Assembly (NCBI GenBank): GCA_025352345.1
Contig: JANXTP010000286.1
Location: forward strand, 1-7,032
Direction: 5' to 3'
DNA: 7,032 bases
Origin: Burkholderiales bacterium
GTDB lineage: Bacteria; Pseudomonadota; Gammaproteobacteria; Burkholderiales; Burkholderiaceae_C
The position numbers were made by a program, and so were the translations under genes. Below, in pieces: positions 1 through 6,384 of this stretch. The first letter of the stretch is position 1, and the number at the start of each line of letters is the position of its first letter. Below the pieces are notes generated by a model that ran no database searches, was not told where the DNA came from, and saw only the letters and a list, made by a program, of their open reading frames with translations.

Positions 1-1
1 C

Positions 2-97
2 GACCTCGAGTTCCGGGCTTTCCAGGAATCGCGGCGCGCCCTGGGCGACAGCACGCTGACCCCGACCGACCGGCTGAACGGCCGCTCGGTGCTCTGA
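2..97 (+). CDS. C-terminal fragment of an unrecognised protein (5' end outside window)
   Basis: Only the last 31 codons and the TGA stop at 95-97 are visible. The peptide reads DLEFRAFQESRRALGDSTLT and then ends PTDRLNGRSVL. Almost every codon ends in G or C, as in the real genes of this window, and the other two plus frames give less natural codon use, so this is probably a genuine gene end. The tail is polar and charged, with no membrane segment and no motif I can assign to a family. It converges with the GGDEF-EAL gene, whose stop lies 61 bases away. The function is unknown from what can be seen. Confidence 0.55.
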   Translation, partial: DLEFRAFQESRRALGDSTLTPTDRLNGRSVL

Positions 98-109
98 ACA
101 TTCGCTGAT

Positions 110-152
110 CCTGGCAAGCCAGGTTCTGCCTCGCCCGGTGAGCCCGGGAGGC
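110..152. terminator. Two GC-rich hairpins between convergent genes, possible bidirectional terminator
   Basis: Two inverted repeats sit in the 60-base gap between convergent stops. The first is CCTGGC-AA-GCCAGG at 110-123. The second pairs GCCT (128-131) plus CCCGG (134-138) with CCGGG (144-148) plus AGGC (149-152), leaving a 2-base bulge. Neither is followed by a run of T on either strand, so a classical intrinsic terminator is not shown. The location between two gene ends is the main reason for the call. Confidence 0.4.
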
Positions 153-157
153 GCTGC

Positions 158-2608
158 TCAGTGCAGCATGAACGCCGACACCAGTTCGACCGGGCGGTGC
201 TGGGTCAACCAGCCCACCGACCAGTTCGCAAAGGCGTCCGCCGGCATCGGCTTGCCCATGTGATAACCCTGCGCCTGATCGCAGTTGAGCTCACGCAACA
301 TGTCCCAGGTTCGTGCGTTCTCGACCCCTTCGGCCACGACGGTCAGGCCCAGATTGTGTGCGAGATCGATCGTTGAGCGGACGATCTTCGCGTCGTCGGC
401 GTCGTTTTCCATGCTCTTGACGAAGGACTGATCGATCTTCAGTTCGTCCACCGGCAGCCGCTTCAGGTAGGCCAGTGACGAGTAGCCGGTGCCGAAGTCG
501 TCGATCGACAGCTTGAAGCCCAGCGCGCTGAGGCGGTCCAGTGTGGCCTGGGCGCGCTGCGGGTCGTCCATGATCGCGCTCTCGGTGATCTCCAGGCAGA
601 ACGCTTCGGCCGGCACCTGGTGCTTGACCAGCAGCGCATCGAATTTCTGCGGCAGTTCCTGATCGAGCAGGTCGCGCGTGGACAGGTTCACTGACAGCGT
701 GATCATCAAGCCCTCGGCATGCAGCGTGCGCCAGTGGCGTGCGGCTTCCTCGAAGATCCACATCGTCAGCACGCGGATGAAGCCGGTCTGCTCAGCGAAC
801 GGGATGAACTGCATCGGCGGCACCAGGCCGCGCTGCGGATGCTGCCAGCGCACCAGCGCTTCAGCGCCGACCACCACGCCGGTGCTGAGAGACAGCTTCG
901 GCTGCAGGAACAGGCGCAGCTGATTCTCGCTGACCGCTTGTCGCATCTCGGTCAGCAGCGACAGGGTCTGTGCGCTGGCGGCGTCGATCGTCGGGTCGTA
1001 CATCAACGCGCCGGCGTTGCGCTGCTTGGCGGAATACATCGCCACTTCGGCGCGGCTGATCAACGCATCGGCATCGTCGGCATGTTGTGGCCAGCAGGCC
1101 ATGCCAATGCCGGCACCCATGTCGACGGTGTGTTCTTCCAGCGTCAGCGGCGCATCGAAGGCACTGGCGATGCGCCGCGCCACGGTCTGCGCGAGCTCAG
1201 CATCGCCATGGCGCAGCAGGATCGCGAATTCATCGCCGCCCAAGCGGGCCGCCAAATCACCGCCGCACACCGACTGATGCGCCAGGCGCCCGGCGACCTG
1301 AACCAGCAGCAGATCGCCGAAGCGGTACCCGAGCACATCGTTGACATGCTTAAAGCGGTCGAGGTCGAGCATCAGCACTGCGACAGACGGCGGGACGGAC
1401 GACCCTGGCGAGGCACGTCTCTGTTGCGCGGCCGCAATCGCACTGCACACCGCATCGCGAAACTGTGCCCGGTTCGGCAGTCCGGTCAGCGTGTCCCAAT
1501 ACGCCAGCTTCAGGATTTCTTCCTTCTGGGCCGACACGCTGACGCGCATCCGCTCAAAGGCCTGCGACAGCTGCCCGATCTCGTCGTGACGCTGCTCGTC
1601 GCCGATCGGCGTCGCGTAGTCACCAGCGCCGAGGCGGTCGGCCGCGGCGGCCAGCCGGTGCAGCGGGGTGATCATCCGGTGCGCCGTGAACGAACTGCCG
1701 ACGCCAAACACCAGGCAACTGATCACGGTGGTGACCAGCAAGGCCACCTGCAAATCGCGCGGAATGCGTGTCGCCACGTCGACCGACAAGGAGGTCAGCG
1801 CCAGCACGCCACCGTTGGCAGCATCCATCGCCAACCAGCGCGGGTGCACGCCGAGCTCCTCGCCATCGGCCATCACCGACGTCATGCCCGAGCCTGCCAG
1901 AACCAGCCCCCAGGCGTGATGCGACAACCCGTCGGTGCTGTTGCTGGGCAGGTTCGACAACTTCACCTGCCAGGCATCGGTCGCATGGCTGCGGGTCAGC
2001 AGCGTCACCTGCACGGCGGCCAGCGCCTGCATGTCACTGAGCAGCCGCTCGTCGATCGGGAAACCCATCAGCACCCAGCCCACCACCACCGGCGCCTTGA
2101 TCGGCACCATCACGAACTGGTACGGCTGGTCGGACAGCAGGCCGATCTCGCTGGTGGTTGCGTCGCCCGCCACGCCAGGCCGAGTCATCTGGCTCGCCAG
2201 GCGTGCGGCCAGCGGGCCGAGTGTATCGAGGTGATCGCCGGTGCTCGCCTGCAGGGCCAGCGCGGTGTCGTACAGCGCCACCCGTGTGGCGCCGATGCGC
2301 CGCCCGTGATTTTCCAGCGCCGACACGATGGTGTCGGTGTCCTTCGAATGAATCACTTCGCGGAACCCGAAATCGGCTGCCAGCAGCCGGGCGCCATCGG
2401 TGAGCTTTTGCGCACGCTGGGTCAACAGGCTGTGCAGCACGCGATCGCCGACGTCGAGGCGAGCGGGCAGCTCTTGCTGGGCGTGACTCGACAGGCTGGC
2501 ACGCAGCGCCGAGAACCCGGCCAGTTGCACCACCAGCAACAGCCCCAGAAAGGTCGCAATCAGCCTCGCTTTCAGCGAGCGGCGCATCAAGCTCGCGAAA
2601 CCAGTCAT
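158..2608 (-). CDS. Membrane-bound diguanylate cyclase/phosphodiesterase (Cache-HAMP-GGDEF-EAL)
   Basis: This 816-residue inner-membrane protein is predicted to make and/or break the second messenger cyclic di-GMP. Order of parts: transmembrane helix at about 16-36; periplasmic sensor at about 38-285, resembling a double Cache domain (dCache_3 type, with the late stretch VPIKAPVVVGWVLMGFPID); second helix at about 287-308; HAMP at about 309-360; GGDEF at about 365-535; EAL at about 555-795. The cyclase signature GGDEF is intact (457-461). The inhibitory I-site RxxD is not kept: the matching place reads CGGD (448-451). The EAL domain looks catalytically complete: E583 in EAL, N641, E673 in the ExTE motif, D703/D704 in DDFGTG, K724, E760 and Q780. 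Its ATG overlaps the stop of the upstream cupredoxin gene (ATGA, 2605-2608). No good Shine-Dalgarno is visible, so translational coupling is likely. The signal sensed and the net activity cannot be read from sequence. Confidence 0.95.
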   Translation of the reverse strand: MTGFASLMRRSLKARLIATFLGLLLVVQLAGFSALRASLSSHAQQELPARLDVGDRVLHSLLTQRAQKLTDGARLLAADFGFREVIHSKDTDTIVSALENHGRRIGATRVALYDTALALQASTGDHLDTLGPLAARLASQMTRPGVAGDATTSEIGLLSDQPYQFVMVPIKAPVVVGWVLMGFPIDERLLSDMQALAAVQVTLLTRSHATDAWQVKLSNLPSNSTDGLSHHAWGLVLAGSGMTSVMADGEELGVHPRWLAMDAANGGVLALTSLSVDVATRIPRDLQVALLVTTVISCLVFGVGSSFTAHRMITPLHRLAAAADRLGAGDYATPIGDEQRHDEIGQLSQAFERMRVSVSAQKEEILKLAYWDTLTGLPNRAQFRDAVCSAIAAAQQRRASPGSSVPPSVAVLMLDLDRFKHVNDVLGYRFGDLLLVQVAGRLAHQSVCGGDLAARLGGDEFAILLRHGDAELAQTVARRIASAFDAPLTLEEHTVDMGAGIGMACWPQHADDADALISRAEVAMYSAKQRNAGALMYDPTIDAASAQTLSLLTEMRQAVSENQLRLFLQPKLSLSTGVVVGAEALVRWQHPQRGLVPPMQFIPFAEQTGFIRVLTMWIFEEAARHWRTLHAEGLMITLSVNLSTRDLLDQELPQKFDALLVKHQVPAEAFCLEITESAIMDDPQRAQATLDRLSALGFKLSIDDFGTGYSSLAYLKRLPVDELKIDQSFVKSMENDADDAKIVRSTIDLAHNLGLTVVAEGVENARTWDMLRELNCDQAQGYHMGKPMPADAFANWSVGWLTQHRPVELVSAFMLH

Positions 2609-3294
2609 GGCTGAGGCGCCAATGGGTTTGCGCCGATCTCCAGTCGCGCGGCTTTTTCGATGTTGGCGGCACCAACGGTCAATGGTTGGCTCGTGCCGTC
2701 GGAGGTGTCCGGCAGCCCCGGATGCCAGACTTTGAGGCGGTAGCTGCCCGCAGTCACCGCGTTGACTCGGGCAATGCCCTCTGCGTCGGTCACGCCATAA
2801 AAAGGCGTGTCGACCACGACGATCCAGGCGGCCATCTGGTCGTGGATGTTGCAGCCCAACACCGCAATGCCCGCCTTATCGAACAGCACCGGCTGGCTGG
2901 GAACACCGGCGTAGAGCTTCAGCTCGAAGTTCTTGGTTGGGGAAAACGAATAGACATGGTGGCGCACCGTGTCCTGGTTCGGGAATGCGACCGGCGTGCC
3001 CGCAGTCACGACGCTGACGCGCGGGACGAACTGGCGTTTGAACTGAGCCACCTGGGCCGAGGGCAACGGTTGCACCGCGAGCTTGCCGCTGATCGGCTCG
3101 ATCAGCACCACCGCCTGCGGCAGCGGCTTGCCGGCGCCGTCGGTCACCGCCACCGTCACCACGCCAGCGCAAGCACTGCCACAGCACAGCAACGGCGCGA
3201 TCGCGCGCCACAGACGACCACGCCAGCGCGCATGGCTCACGCTGAAGCTGGGGAGGAACCGCAGGGAAAACGCAGCAGGTATGGCGCGGTTCAT
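2605..3294 (-). CDS. Exported plastocyanin-like (cupredoxin) protein, 'methylamine utilization protein' type
   Basis: This 229-residue protein is predicted to be periplasmic. The N-terminus carries Arg-rich residues (24-30), a hydrophobic stretch, and a signal peptidase I-type site ACA at 41-43. A type 1 copper site is visible: His112 (or His113) in NQDTVRHHVYSFS, then Cys148, His151 and Met154 in GCNIHDQM. The flanks resemble a transthyretin/carboxypeptidase-regulatory-like beta-sandwich: VTVAVTDGAGKPLPQAVVLI near the start, and TDAEGIARVNAV followed by GSYRLKVWHPG near the end. Databases often call such proteins 'methylamine utilization protein', but no mau genes are here, so that name should not be taken as function. 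The ATG at 3294 has no Shine-Dalgarno; an in-frame GTG at 3240 would give a shorter, more typical signal peptide. The stop overlaps the start of the GGDEF-EAL gene, suggesting a shared pathway. A role as copper/redox sensor partner or electron carrier is inference. Confidence 0.85.
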   Translation of the reverse strand: MNRAIPAAFSLRFLPSFSVSHARWRGRLWRAIAPLLCCGSACAGVVTVAVTDGAGKPLPQAVVLIEPISGKLAVQPLPSAQVAQFKRQFVPRVSVVTAGTPVAFPNQDTVRHHVYSFSPTKNFELKLYAGVPSQPVLFDKAGIAVLGCNIHDQMAAWIVVVDTPFYGVTDAEGIARVNAVTAGSYRLKVWHPGLPDTSDGTSQPLTVGAANIEKAARLEIGANPLAPQP

Positions 3295-3323
3295 TGGGGA
3301 GGTAATGCAGTATCTGGAGACAC

Positions 3324-3329
3324 GTTATA
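3324..3329 (-). promoter_or_regulatory. Possible -10 element upstream of the cupredoxin/GGDEF-EAL pair
   Basis: On the minus strand these bases read TATAAC, five of six matching the sigma-70 -10 consensus. They lie about 30 bases before the ATG at 3294. The hexamer 17 bases upstream (CATCCT) does not resemble TTGACA, so the promoter would be weak or activator-dependent. It would let the signalling pair be transcribed apart from nudJ-mnmA. Confidence 0.3.
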
Positions 3330-3339
3330 CGCACAACAC

Positions 3340-3359
3340 GGTGGCGAGGATGCGCCACC
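3340..3359 (-). terminator. Hairpin between mnmA and the cupredoxin gene (weak terminator or attenuator)
   Basis: A perfect 7-base-pair stem (GGTGGCG / CGCCACC) with a 6-base loop starts about 21 bases after the mnmA stop on the minus strand. The bases that follow in that direction, GTGTTGTG, are only moderately T-rich. This fits partial termination after mnmA better than a strong intrinsic terminator. Confidence 0.4.
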
Positions 3360-3380
3360 ATCCGCCTTGTTTTCGGCCGC

Positions 3381-4592
3381 TCAGCCGCCGACTTGAACCT
3401 CGGCGATCACGCCCCCGCCCAAGCACACCTCGCCGTCGTACACCACCGCCGACTGTCCCGGCGTGGCGGCCCACTGGGCTGCGGAGAATTGCAGCGCAAA
3501 ACGCCCGGCCACTGTGGAGTCTGTGGCCGACGCCAGAGTGCAGCTGGCGTCGGCCTGCCGATAGCGTGTCTTGGCGGCCAGCCCACCGGCCGGCGGCGGC
3601 CAGCCCGCGACCCAGCTGGCGTCGTCGGCCACCAGCGTTGTGCTTTGCAACCACGGGTGGTCGTGACCCTGCACGACATACAGCGTGTTGCTGTCCATGT
3701 CCTTGCGCGCGGTGAACCAGGGGGCGTGGTTGCCCTCGCCGCGCACGGCGGTGCCTGCCTTCCCGCCCCGAGGCTTCAGCCCGCCGATGCCGATGCCCTT
3801 GCGCTGGCCCAGCGTGTAGAAGCTCAGGCCGACGTGCTCGCCGATGACCCGGCCGCGGTCGTCCTTGATCGGCCCCGGCGTATGCGCGAGGTAGCGGTTG
3901 AGGAATTCGCGAAACGGCCGCTCGCCGATGAAGCAGATGCCGGTGCTGTCCTTCTTCTTCGCATTCGGCAGACCGATCTCGGCGGCAATGCGGCGCACCT
4001 CGCTCTTCGGCAGTTCGCCGACAGGGAACAGTGTTTTCGACAGCTGGGCCTGGTTCAGGCGGTGCAGAAAATAGCTCTGGTCCTTCAGCGAATCCAGGCC
4101 CTTGAGCAACTGAAACGTGCCGTTTACCGGCCGCACCCGCGACGCATCAGCAGTGCTCGGATCCGCCGGTACCCGTCGGACACGCGCGTAGTGACCCGTC
4201 GCGATGCACTCCGCGCCGAGCCGCATCGCATGGTCGAGGAAGGCCTTGAACTTGATCTCGGCGTTGCACAGTACATCGGGGTTCGGCGTGCGGCCGGCCT
4301 GGTATTCGCGCAGGAAGTCGGCGAAGACCCGGTCCTTGTAATCGGCCGCGAAGTTGACGTGCTCGATCTCGATGCCCAGCACGTCGGCGACCGAGGCGGC
4401 ATCGAGAAAATCCTGGCGCGAGGTGCAATAGCCGTCGTCGTCACCCGGTCCACCAGCGGGCCGATCGTCATCCTCCCAGTTCTTCATGAAGATGCCGATC
4501 ACCTCGTGGCCCTGCTGCTTCAGCAGATGGGCGCTGACCGCCGAATCGACGCCCCCGCTCAATCCGACGACGACCCGCCGCCTCTCACTCAT
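3381..4592 (-). CDS. mnmA: tRNA-specific 2-thiouridylase MnmA
   Basis: MnmA installs the 2-thio group on the wobble uridine (U34) of tRNA-Lys, -Glu and -Gln in the cytoplasm, using ATP and sulfur relayed from IscS. The 403-residue product has the ATP-pyrophosphatase loop SGGVDS at 12-17. Its two family cysteines are C109 in TPNPDVLCNAEIKF and C220 in STGICFIGERPF. The tRNA-binding and C-terminal barrel regions are present up to GEVCLGGGVIAEV. It is longer than the E. coli enzyme (368 residues). The extra length appears to lie in three segments: about 41-54 (Gly/Asp-rich), 138-157 (after GHYARV) and 272-292 (Gly-rich). I chose the ATG at 4592, not an upstream one, because MSERRRVVVGLSGG is the usual start and the upstream stretch lies inside nudJ in another frame. 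The ATG overlaps the nudJ stop (ATGA, 4589-4592), and no Shine-Dalgarno is seen, so translation is probably coupled. Confidence 0.97.
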   Translation of the reverse strand: MSERRRVVVGLSGGVDSAVSAHLLKQQGHEVIGIFMKNWEDDDRPAGGPGDDDGYCTSRQDFLDAASVADVLGIEIEHVNFAADYKDRVFADFLREYQAGRTPNPDVLCNAEIKFKAFLDHAMRLGAECIATGHYARVRRVPADPSTADASRVRPVNGTFQLLKGLDSLKDQSYFLHRLNQAQLSKTLFPVGELPKSEVRRIAAEIGLPNAKKKDSTGICFIGERPFREFLNRYLAHTPGPIKDDRGRVIGEHVGLSFYTLGQRKGIGIGGLKPRGGKAGTAVRGEGNHAPWFTARKDMDSNTLYVVQGHDHPWLQSTTLVADDASWVAGWPPPAGGLAAKTRYRQADASCTLASATDSTVAGRFALQFSAAQWAATPGQSAVVYDGEVCLGGGVIAEVQVGG

Positions 4593-5080
4593 GGTGCCAA
4601 GTCCGGCATGTAGACGCTCGCCTCGGTGGTGATCAGCGCTAACGGATAGCGGCGCCCGGCCACGTGGTCTTCGATGCTTTGCAGCACCATCGTGCTGCGG
4701 TGGCACGCGGTGCTGGCCCGCACGTCGGCCAGCGTCATCCACAAGGTGCGCACAATGCCGCGGTCGAGCGCACGATCCGGCAGCGGCTCGCCCACGGCAC
4801 CTGCAAAAGTGATGCGCAGGTAGGTCACATCCTCGCCACGCGCCGGACGCTGGAAGCGCCCGAGGTAGATGCCGACCACCGCTTGCGGAGTGAACACACA
4901 GGCCGTTTCCTCCAGTACCTCGCGCACCACGCCTTCCTGCGGCGACTCACCCGGGTCGAGGTGCCCGGCCGGGTTGTTCAGCCGCAGTCCCTCAGGTGTG
5001 TGCTCCTCGATCAGCAGAAAACGACCCTCTCGCTCAATGACTGCCGCCACGGTGACGTTGGGTTTCCAGCGCTTTTTCAT
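4589..5080 (-). CDS. nudJ: NudJ-like Nudix hydrolase
   Basis: This is a 163-residue cytoplasmic Nudix enzyme. The Nudix box GX5EX7REUXEEXGU spans 39-61: G39, E45, R53-E54 and E57-E58 are all present, so the metal-binding Glu residues are intact. The closing glycine is replaced by Ala60, followed by Cys61. The start MKKRWKPNVTVAAVI, the NPAGHLDPGES stretch and the late RYPLALI stretch match E. coli NudJ (YmfB), which hydrolyses nucleoside di/triphosphates and the thiamin precursor HMP-PP. In E. coli nudJ also lies immediately before mnmA, which supports the name. I placed the start at the ATG at 5080; the open frame continues upstream to 5389 but would run through the divergent promoter region and the start of pntAA. 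The exact substrate here is not proven by sequence. Confidence 0.88.
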   Translation of the reverse strand: MKKRWKPNVTVAAVIEREGRFLLIEEHTPEGLRLNNPAGHLDPGESPQEGVVREVLEETACVFTPQAVVGIYLGRFQRPARGEDVTYLRITFAGAVGEPLPDRALDRGIVRTLWMTLADVRASTACHRSTMVLQSIEDHVAGRRYPLALITTEASVYMPDLAP

Positions 5081-5139
5081 AAGCGGACATGGTAGCGGTG
5101 GGCCGTGTATCGACCGGACGCCGGGGTTGCTTTCAGATC

Positions 5140-5158
5140 CTCGGCCCACTGGGCCGGG
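5140..5158. repeat. Near-perfect dyad in the nudJ/pntAA divergent intergenic region
   Basis: The core CGGCCCA-C-TGGGCCG (5142-5156) is an exact inverted repeat with 7-base arms around one base. One further G-T and one further C-G pairing extend it to 5140-5158. It lies 60 bases upstream of nudJ and about 95 upstream of pntAA. It could be an operator for a dimeric regulator or a short hairpin in a leader RNA; I recognise no specific regulator. Confidence 0.5.
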
Positions 5159-5187
5159 ATGACCAGCGGCTGAGAGCCCCGTAATCT
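5159..5187 (+). promoter_or_regulatory. Possible weak sigma-70 promoter for the pnt operon
   Basis: ATGACC (5159-5164, four of six matches to TTGACA) is followed after 17 bases by TAATCT (5182-5187, three of six matches to TATAAT). It sits directly beside the dyad at 5140-5158, so a regulator bound there could touch the -35 box. A start near 5194 would give a leader of about 60 bases. The match is weak; some promoter must lie in this gap because the neighbouring genes diverge here. Confidence 0.25.
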
Positions 5188-5240
5188 GGGGACAATAGCG
5201 ACAATGAGTGCGCAGCGCAGGGGCCGCGCCCGATGGTTCT

Positions 5241-5247
5241 GAGGAGG
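5241..5247 (+). promoter_or_regulatory. Strong ribosome binding site of pntAA
   Basis: GAGGAGG is followed by five bases and the ATG at 5253. This strong Shine-Dalgarno decides the pntAA start in favour of 5253 over the in-frame ATG at 5208. Confidence 0.85.
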
Positions 5248-5252
5248 CATTG

Positions 5253-6380
5253 ATGCTGATAGGCGTTCCGCTCGAAACGGCGGCTGGGGAAACACGCGTG
5301 GCCGTCACGCCCGAAACTGCCAAGAAGCTGAAGGCCCTGGGACACACCTTGCGCATCCAGTCGGGTGCCGGTGTAGCCGCCAGCGCCACCGACGAGGCCT
5401 ACGCCGCCGTCGGCGCCGAGATCACCGATGCGCCGGGTGCCTTCGGCTGCGAACTGGTGCTGAAGGTGCGTGCGCCTTCGGCTGCCGAACTGACGCAGAT
5501 CAAGCCGGGCACGGCGCTGGTCGGCATGCTCAACCCGTTCGATGCCGACGGCCTGCAACGCCTGGCCGCGGCCGATTTGACCAGTTTCGCGCTCGAGGCC
5601 GCGCCGCGCACCACCCGTGCGCAAAGCATGGACGTGTTGAGCTCGCAGGCCAACATCGCCGGCTACAAGGCGGTGATGATTGCCGCTGATCGTTACCAAA
5701 GATTCTTCCCGATGCTGATGACCGCGGCCGGCACGGTGAAGGCCGCGCGGGTGGTGATCCTGGGCGTCGGCGTGGCCGGGCTGCAGGCGATCGCCACCGC
5801 CAAGCGCCTCGGCGCGGTGATCGAGGCCAGCGACGTACGGCCGAGCGTGAAGGAGCAGGTCGAATCGCTGGGCGCCAAGTTCATCGAGGTGTCCTACGAC
5901 ACCCCGGAGGAAAAGGAAGCCGCCGTCGGCGTCGGTGGCTATGCCAAACCGATGCCGCAGAGCTGGCTGGACCGGCAAAAGATCGAGGTCGCCAAGCGGG
6001 TGGCGGCGGCCGACATCGTGATCTCCACCGCCTTGATTCCAGGTCGCGCCGCGCCCACGCTGATCACCGAGGACATGGTCAAGGCGATGAAGCCAGGGTC
6101 GGTGATCGTTGACATCGCGGCGGGGAAAGGGCCGAACGGCGGCGGCAACTGTCCGCTGTCAGAGGCCGACAAGACAGTGATCAAGCACGGCGTCAGCATC
6201 GTCGGGGAAACCAACCTGCCAGCGCTGGTGGCTGCCGATTCGAGCGCGCTGTACGCCCGCAACGTGATCGACTTCCTGAAGCTGGTGATCACCAAGGAAG
6301 GCGCGTTCAACGTGCCGATGGATGACGACATCGTGGCGGCCTGCCTGATGACCCAGTCCGGTGAAGTCAAGAGAAAGTAA
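5253..6380 (+). CDS. pntAA: NAD(P) transhydrogenase subunit alpha, part 1 (NAD(H)-binding domain I)
   Basis: This 375-residue soluble subunit binds NAD(H) and passes hydride to NADP+ held by PntB, driven by inward proton flow. It has the alanine-dehydrogenase-like fold. The start IGVPLETAAGETRVAVTP is typical. The conserved loop RAQSMDVLSSQ at 122-132 carries the Arg, Gln and Asp used in nucleotide binding and hydride transfer. The Rossmann motif GVGVAG lies at 171-176, with the acidic EASD at 191-194, as expected for NAD rather than NADP. The protein ends just after domain I, without the membrane helices found in the fused E. coli PntA, so the alpha subunit is split. The start follows a GAGGAGG ribosome site. 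The stop lies four bases before the pntAB start, showing an operon. Motifs appear intact. Confidence 0.97.
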   Translation: MLIGVPLETAAGETRVAVTPETAKKLKALGHTLRIQSGAGVAASATDEAYAAVGAEITDAPGAFGCELVLKVRAPSAAELTQIKPGTALVGMLNPFDADGLQRLAAADLTSFALEAAPRTTRAQSMDVLSSQANIAGYKAVMIAADRYQRFFPMLMTAAGTVKAARVVILGVGVAGLQAIATAKRLGAVIEASDVRPSVKEQVESLGAKFIEVSYDTPEEKEAAVGVGGYAKPMPQSWLDRQKIEVAKRVAAADIVISTALIPGRAAPTLITEDMVKAMKPGSVIVDIAAGKGPNGGGNCPLSEADKTVIKHGVSIVGETNLPALVAADSSALYARNVIDFLKLVITKEGAFNVPMDDDIVAACLMTQSGEVKRK

Positions 6381-6384
6381 GAAC

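Noticed and set aside
719..2614. Long plus-strand open frame of 631 codons opposite the GGDEF-EAL gene
   Set aside because: It is the antisense shadow of a gene with full domain support. Its translation is rich in His, Gln and Arg with no recognisable domain, as expected from GC-rich antisense reading.
2605..3294. Role in methylamine oxidation suggested by the family's common name
   Set aside because: No methylamine dehydrogenase, amicyanin or other mau gene is nearby; the name is a database legacy and the context is c-di-GMP signalling.
3393..4613. Plus-strand open frame of 406 codons opposite mnmA
   Set aside because: Antisense shadow of mnmA. It has no family motif, and mnmA has complete catalytic motifs.
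4593..4742. N-terminal extension of MnmA by 50 residues
   Set aside because: The extra residues are Arg/His-rich out-of-frame translation of nudJ and do not belong to the MnmA family, whose start matches 4592.
5081..5389. N-terminal extension of the Nudix protein by 103 residues
   Set aside because: It would cross the divergent intergenic region and overlap pntAA antisense. Family alignment begins at MKKRWKPNVTV.
5133..5978. Minus-strand open frame of 281 codons overlapping pntAA
   Set aside because: Antisense shadow with low-complexity His/Arg/Gly composition, while pntAA has a strong ribosome site and intact motifs.
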